Shown: one piece after another, positions 60,382 through 64,000 of the stretch
Layout: each line of letters starts with the position of its first letter
How positions within the stretch are numbered: the stretch's first letter is position 1
Source: Nageia nagi
Taxonomy: Eukaryota > Pinophyta
Length of the DNA: 64,000 nt
Reading direction: 5' to 3'
Assembly (NCBI GenBank): GCA_050084985.1
Contig: JBITNC010000002.1
Location: 36,146,001 to 36,210,000, forward strand
Program-made: the position numbers and the translations under genes
Notes under the pieces: model-generated
The model's input: only the letters and a program-made list of their open reading frames with translations
Database searches by the model: none
Told to the model about the DNA's origin: nothing

Positions 60382-60854
60382 TAAAGAAATTAACCCTTTC
60401 TAAATTAACTTCTAATCTTCCAAGATCTCAAGAAGATACTTTCAACATCAACACAATAACACAATAACTAAAGTCAATCATACAAATAACATAAGATATA
60501 AAGTGGTTCCTCCCTTGTTGGAAGTACATCCACTAACTAAGATTTTCTTATTCTCAAGAACCTCTTACAAAATCTCTTCTCTCTCTCACACTTTAAACCT
60601 ATAGCAAAGCTTGCATTATAATTGTGTAACTAGAGAAGGGGAGGGTTATTATCTTTTTATAAGAAGAAACTCACTCTATAATTAATCTTTTTTCTATTTT
60701 TAATCTTATACTTATTTTTAAATTTATACCTATTTTTAAGCCTTCTCCTATTTTTATTCCCTTAATTCTTTAAGGTATCTAATGATACTTTAAGTATTAA
60801 GTGAATTTACATTAAGAAGAAATATTATACAATATTAAATTACAAATTATAATA
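60382..60854 (-). repeat. 5' LTR of Copia C
   Basis: 473 bp. It begins TA on the plus strand where TG is expected and ends aata where the left copy has agca, so both ends have mutated. It contains the aagtggttcctccc...gtacatccac block. Confidence 0.85.
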
Positions 60855-61172
60855 GTTATGATATTGTACAATGGTTAAAAAGGTGATCCAAAGTAGGATT
60901 TTGTATTATAAATAAAAGGCCCTCTTCTTGAGATCACTCACTCAAGTTTGTAGCAAAGTTATGTCTTGTTTAGGTTGTAAGAGATATGAGAAAGTGAGTT
61001 CTAAGAGAGTGCTATTTGAGAATAAGATCTTAGATAAGTGGATGTACTCCCATGGTTGGAGAAACCATTTTATATTGGAATCATTTTGTGTGAATGCTAC
61101 TTTGAATGTGTGTTAATTATGCTTAAGGATTTGAGAGAGCCTTCATTTGATCTTGGTTAATAGGAGTTTAGT
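60855..61172 (+). repeat. 5' LTR of Copia E, second part
   Basis: Continues the LTR interrupted at 52643. It includes the gtgatccaaag block, the TATA-like tataaataaaagg near 60907-60920, and a gtggatgtactcccatgg...ccattttat stretch. Similarity to the solo LTR ends near 61172, where the internal deletion begins. Confidence 0.8.
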
Positions 61173-61177
61173 CTTGT

Positions 61178-63247
61178 ATGCTTATTCCTTCACTTGGTGT
61201 TGTTGAAAAGAAGAATAAGAACATTCAAGAAATGACTAGGTGCATGTTGGGAAATATATCTAGTTTCTTTTTGAGTGAAGATATCAATATTACAATCTAC
61301 ACCTTGAATAGGTTCCTTACAAAAGCAATTGAAGGTAAAACCCCATATCAGGCATGGACGTGAAAGAAGCCTAACATCGCTCACCTTAGGGTTTTTAATT
61401 ATGATGCCTATGCCTTCATAGTTTCTAAGAAAAGAAAGAAGTTAGATAAGAGATTCAAAAAATGCATCTTTATGGGATATGGCAATCAATATAGAGGCTA
61501 AAAGCTCTACTCTCCTTCCTCTAGAGAAGTGATCGTATTGAAGGATGTAAATTTCAAGAAACTTTCTAAGGAATCTGCTTCTTATGAGGATTTAGAAAAT
61601 ATTGATGACTCTTTTGTTACACCTAACTGGTTAGATGTCAATATAGATAAGTCATCTCAAGGAAAAACTCTCCAACATTAAGGATAACTAGAAGTATGAC
61701 CTTAAATAAATTCTTATTTACCAAAATTGATAACAAGAATGAACTCTCATCATTCAAGGAAGCTTCAAAGCATGAACATTGGATGGAAGCCATGAAAGTG
61801 GAGTATGAGTATCTGATTAAAAATTAAACTTAGGATTTGGTTCCCTATCCCAATAAACAAAATGTGACTGAAAATAAGTGGATTTATAAGGTCAAATACA
61901 ATTCAGTTAGAGAAATTGAAAAATATAAGGCAAGGTTAGTAGCAAAGGGTTTCACTCAGAAATATCAAATTGATTATGAGGAAACCTTTGCTCTAGTGGA
62001 AAAGATGCCCATTGTTGAGTTAATCCTTGCTCTTTCAGTAGCTTAGGGATGGAAAGTTTTTCAACTTGATGTCAAGAGTGTTTTCTCAACAATGAATTAG
62101 ATGTGGAGATCTATGTGAATCAATTGGGATTGTTTTTTATGGAAGGAAAAGAGTCTCTTATTTGCAAGTTAAATAAGTCCTTGTATGGACTTAAGCAAGT
62201 AGCTAAAGCCTAGTACAAAAGGATTCAAGATACTTTATGGATATTGGATTATTTAAGTGTTTCTATTATTCATATCTATATGTACTCAATCAAGGATAAG
62301 AATTGATCTTGATTCTTCTCTATGTGGATGATCTTCTGATCAAAGGAAATAATGATAAAATCATTCAAGAGTCCATATTCAAACTTAAAGAAACATTTGA
62401 AATAATTGATCTTGGTCTCCTACACTACTACCTTGGTATGCAAGTGTATTAACACAAATATTCTACTTATCTTAGTCAATCCAAGTATATAACATACATT
62501 TTGCAAAAGTTTAGAATGGAGTGCAAATCTGCTATGATCCTAGTCTCTCTTGGAATCATTTTATCTTTTAACTGCAACTCTCAGTTGGTAGATGCTACAT
62601 ATCATAAGTAATTAATTGGAAATATACTTTATTTGATTATCTTAAGGCTAGATATTTTGTAATAAATTTGATGGTATAATTTATGCAGAAATCATATATT
62701 GAGCACCTTAATGCTATTAAGCAAATCTTGAGGTATGTTGCAAGTATTTCAAGTTGCCTTCATTTGTTCTCTTAGGGTACTTAGATTATGACTATGGAGG
62801 AGATAGATATGATAGAAAATAAACCTATGCTTATGTGTTTAGCATTAGTTCTAGTTCCATCTCTTGGGCTTTCAAGAAGTATCCCACTATTACTTTCTCC
62901 ACCATAGAGCCATAATATAGAGCCATATCAATTGTAGCTCAAGAAGCCATTTGGTTGAGGCATTTTCTAAAAGTAATTAGGTATGAGCAAGCTCATCCAT
63001 CCCATATTTCTTCAAATAATTAGTTTGCTATTGCTTTGGAAAATAACCCTATTTTTCATCAGAGAATAAAGCATGTTAAAATCCAAGCATATTTTATCAA
63101 GGATAAGGTTCTGGATGGTAACCTATAATTGCAGTATTTTTCATCAATCTTAAACCTTGTAGATTTATTTATCAAGCTGAAGCTTAGTTCAATAAGCCTA
63201 GGGAGTCTATTAGGTTGGTGAAGTTTCCCTCAAGGGGGAGTGAAGAT
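61178..63247 (+). pseudogene. Copia E pol remnant: integrase end, reverse transcriptase, RNase H
   Basis: Starts inside the integrase at GVVEKKNKNIQEMTRCMLGN, then KTPYQAWT, a YDAYAFIVSKKRKKLDKRF stretch and the linker. The reverse transcriptase (61837 onward) includes KWIYKVKYNS and YVDDLLIKGNN near 62320-62350; RNase H ends with PSRGSED at 63230-63247. Many stops and shifts are present. Closely related to A-C pol but in opposite orientation. Confidence 0.85.
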
Positions 63248-63965
63248 TGAATTCTGATTGAATTCATGCCTATGATGATAACTTCATCCCTAGGAGGATT
63301 ATTTGGCTTTATAGTGTTGATCCTTTTGTGTACACTTTCATGGTTAATTTAATCCATGTGAGGAACTAGTTGTATATTATTTTTGAGCATATGATGGCTT
63401 TCACTAGCACTATTTTAGTTATTTATATGTGAGGAACCAATATGTACTTTTTGGCATTATTTAGTTATCCATATACAAGGAACTCGTATATGATTGTGCT
63501 CTATTTTTTGATGTAGATCAACATATATTTTCTATATAGTAGGTGACTATAAGTATTGGCTTGGCATCTTCATGGTGACTTATAGTGCACCATTGATCAT
63601 TTTATGAATGGCATTAATTAATTCATTTATATTATGTTGATATGAATATTTATATGATGCATCTGATTGATCTTATTTATGAGTTGCTTGTAGCTTTTAG
63701 GTTTCTTTTTTAGAGTACAAGTTATCTACTTCAATTGATAGGCTCATGGAGGCTCATCATGGCAAATTATTTTTGAACGACTAGTTTATGTAGTAAAATT
63801 AGATGTAATTAATGATTGTATTATAAACCATTTTTTCAAATGGTAAATTAGTGAGTCTTAATCTAAGATCTTGCTTATTTCTTAAAGATATAAATGTTAT
63901 TATCTCTAATTGTATCTCTATAGAGGAGAACTCTCTCTTTCTTCTCTTTTTCTTTGCTCTACCTT
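63248..63965 (+). other. 3' non-coding part of Copia E
   Basis: Corresponds in reverse orientation to 3922-4968 of A and 53110-54120 of C (for example ttggcatcttcatggtgacttatagtgcacc). It holds a single unit of the 54-bp sequence that is amplified in A and B. Confidence 0.7.
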
Positions 63966-64000
63966 AATAGTGAATATGATAATGTAAATTCATTAATACT

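Larger units (their letters stand above)
52644..60854 (-). mobile_element. Copia LTR retrotransposon C, old copy
   Basis: An 8.2-kb minus-strand element. The left (3') LTR is 52644-53092 and the right (5') LTR 60382-60854; they differ by many substitutions and indels. The degraded primer-binding site is at 60368-60379 (minus TGGTATTAGAGC), the polypurine tract starts at 53093, and the target duplication GTAAT/GTTAT is imperfect. It sits inside the 5' LTR of E, so E was there first. It has the same gene order and leader plan as A and B, but a shorter leader of about 2.4 kb. Confidence 0.9.
52451..64000 (+). mobile_element. Copia element E, plus strand, truncated by window end
   Basis: The 5' LTR starts at 52451 (TGTTGGAATG), is split by Copia C after 52643 and resumes at 60855, running to about 61172. 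Its sequence follows the solo LTR 45500-45998 on both sides of the insertion. Immediately after, integrase coding begins in mid-domain, so PBS, gag, protease and the integrase N-terminus are deleted. Pol remnants run to 63247. At 63966 the 3' LTR appears (ttaatagtgaatatgataatg, equal to 52493 onward), lacking its first ~42 bp and the polypurine tract. Confidence 0.8.

Noticed and set aside
61190-61384. Minus-strand frame of 64 codons in element E
   Set aside because: Antisense shadow of the integrase remnant.

Overview
The window reads as AT-rich nuclear DNA of a seed plant, most likely a gymnosperm with a large genome. I infer this from plant-type Copia retrotransposons nested in older transposon debris, many decayed pentatricopeptide repeat (PPR) fragments, a 2.9 kb intron, and one sparse host gene with plant-type introns. 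No bacterial, organellar or rRNA features were seen. The species cannot be named from the sequence alone.

Layout. 1-2.7 kb: decayed PPR-protein sequence on the minus strand, including a six-copy tandem array of about 227 bp. 3.4-12.9 kb: Copia element A (minus strand, 9471 bp, two 477-bp LTRs, perfect 5-bp target duplication), inserted into a reading frame that stays in phase across the insertion. 13.2-16.7 kb: decayed CACTA (En/Spm) TNP2-type transposase. 17.0-19.0 kb: three diverged copies of a roughly 330-bp repeat with more PPR scraps. 21.7-26.8 kb: the only apparently intact host gene, a five-exon folate-biopterin transporter family member of 495 residues; its first intron carries a tandem array and its third intron has a GC donor. 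28.9-29.3 kb: remnant of an RNase H-like domain. 32.7-35.0 kb and 44.6-44.8 kb: a decayed Gypsy element split by Copia element B. 35.0-44.6 kb: Copia B (minus strand, 9550 bp, 494-bp LTRs, perfect target duplication). 45.5-46.0 kb: a solo LTR with perfect target duplication. 49.0-51.3 kb: Copia derivative D, with two LTRs, a primer-binding site and gag but no pol. 51.3-51.6 kb: another Gypsy protease scrap. 52.5-64.0 kb: Copia E (plus strand, same family as the solo LTR), whose 5' LTR is split by the older Copia C (minus strand, 8.2 kb). E runs off the window.

The most unusual signal is in Copia A and B. Both have a leader of about 3.5 kb between the primer-binding site and gag. Inside the leader, between shared flanks, each carries a different GC-richer cargo segment of about 1.3 kb made of host gene pieces. 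A carries a fragment of a plant sterol C-methyltransferase (SMT2-like). B carries several PPR-protein fragments and a tRNA-Phe(GAA)-like sequence. This points to a Copia lineage that repeatedly picks up host DNA at one site in its leader. Both also carry an expanded array of about 54 bp between RNase H and the polypurine tract, present as a single unit in the related elements C and E.

All retrotransposon reading frames here are interrupted, so none should be autonomous as written. B is the least damaged. Alignments and divergence figures were made by eye.
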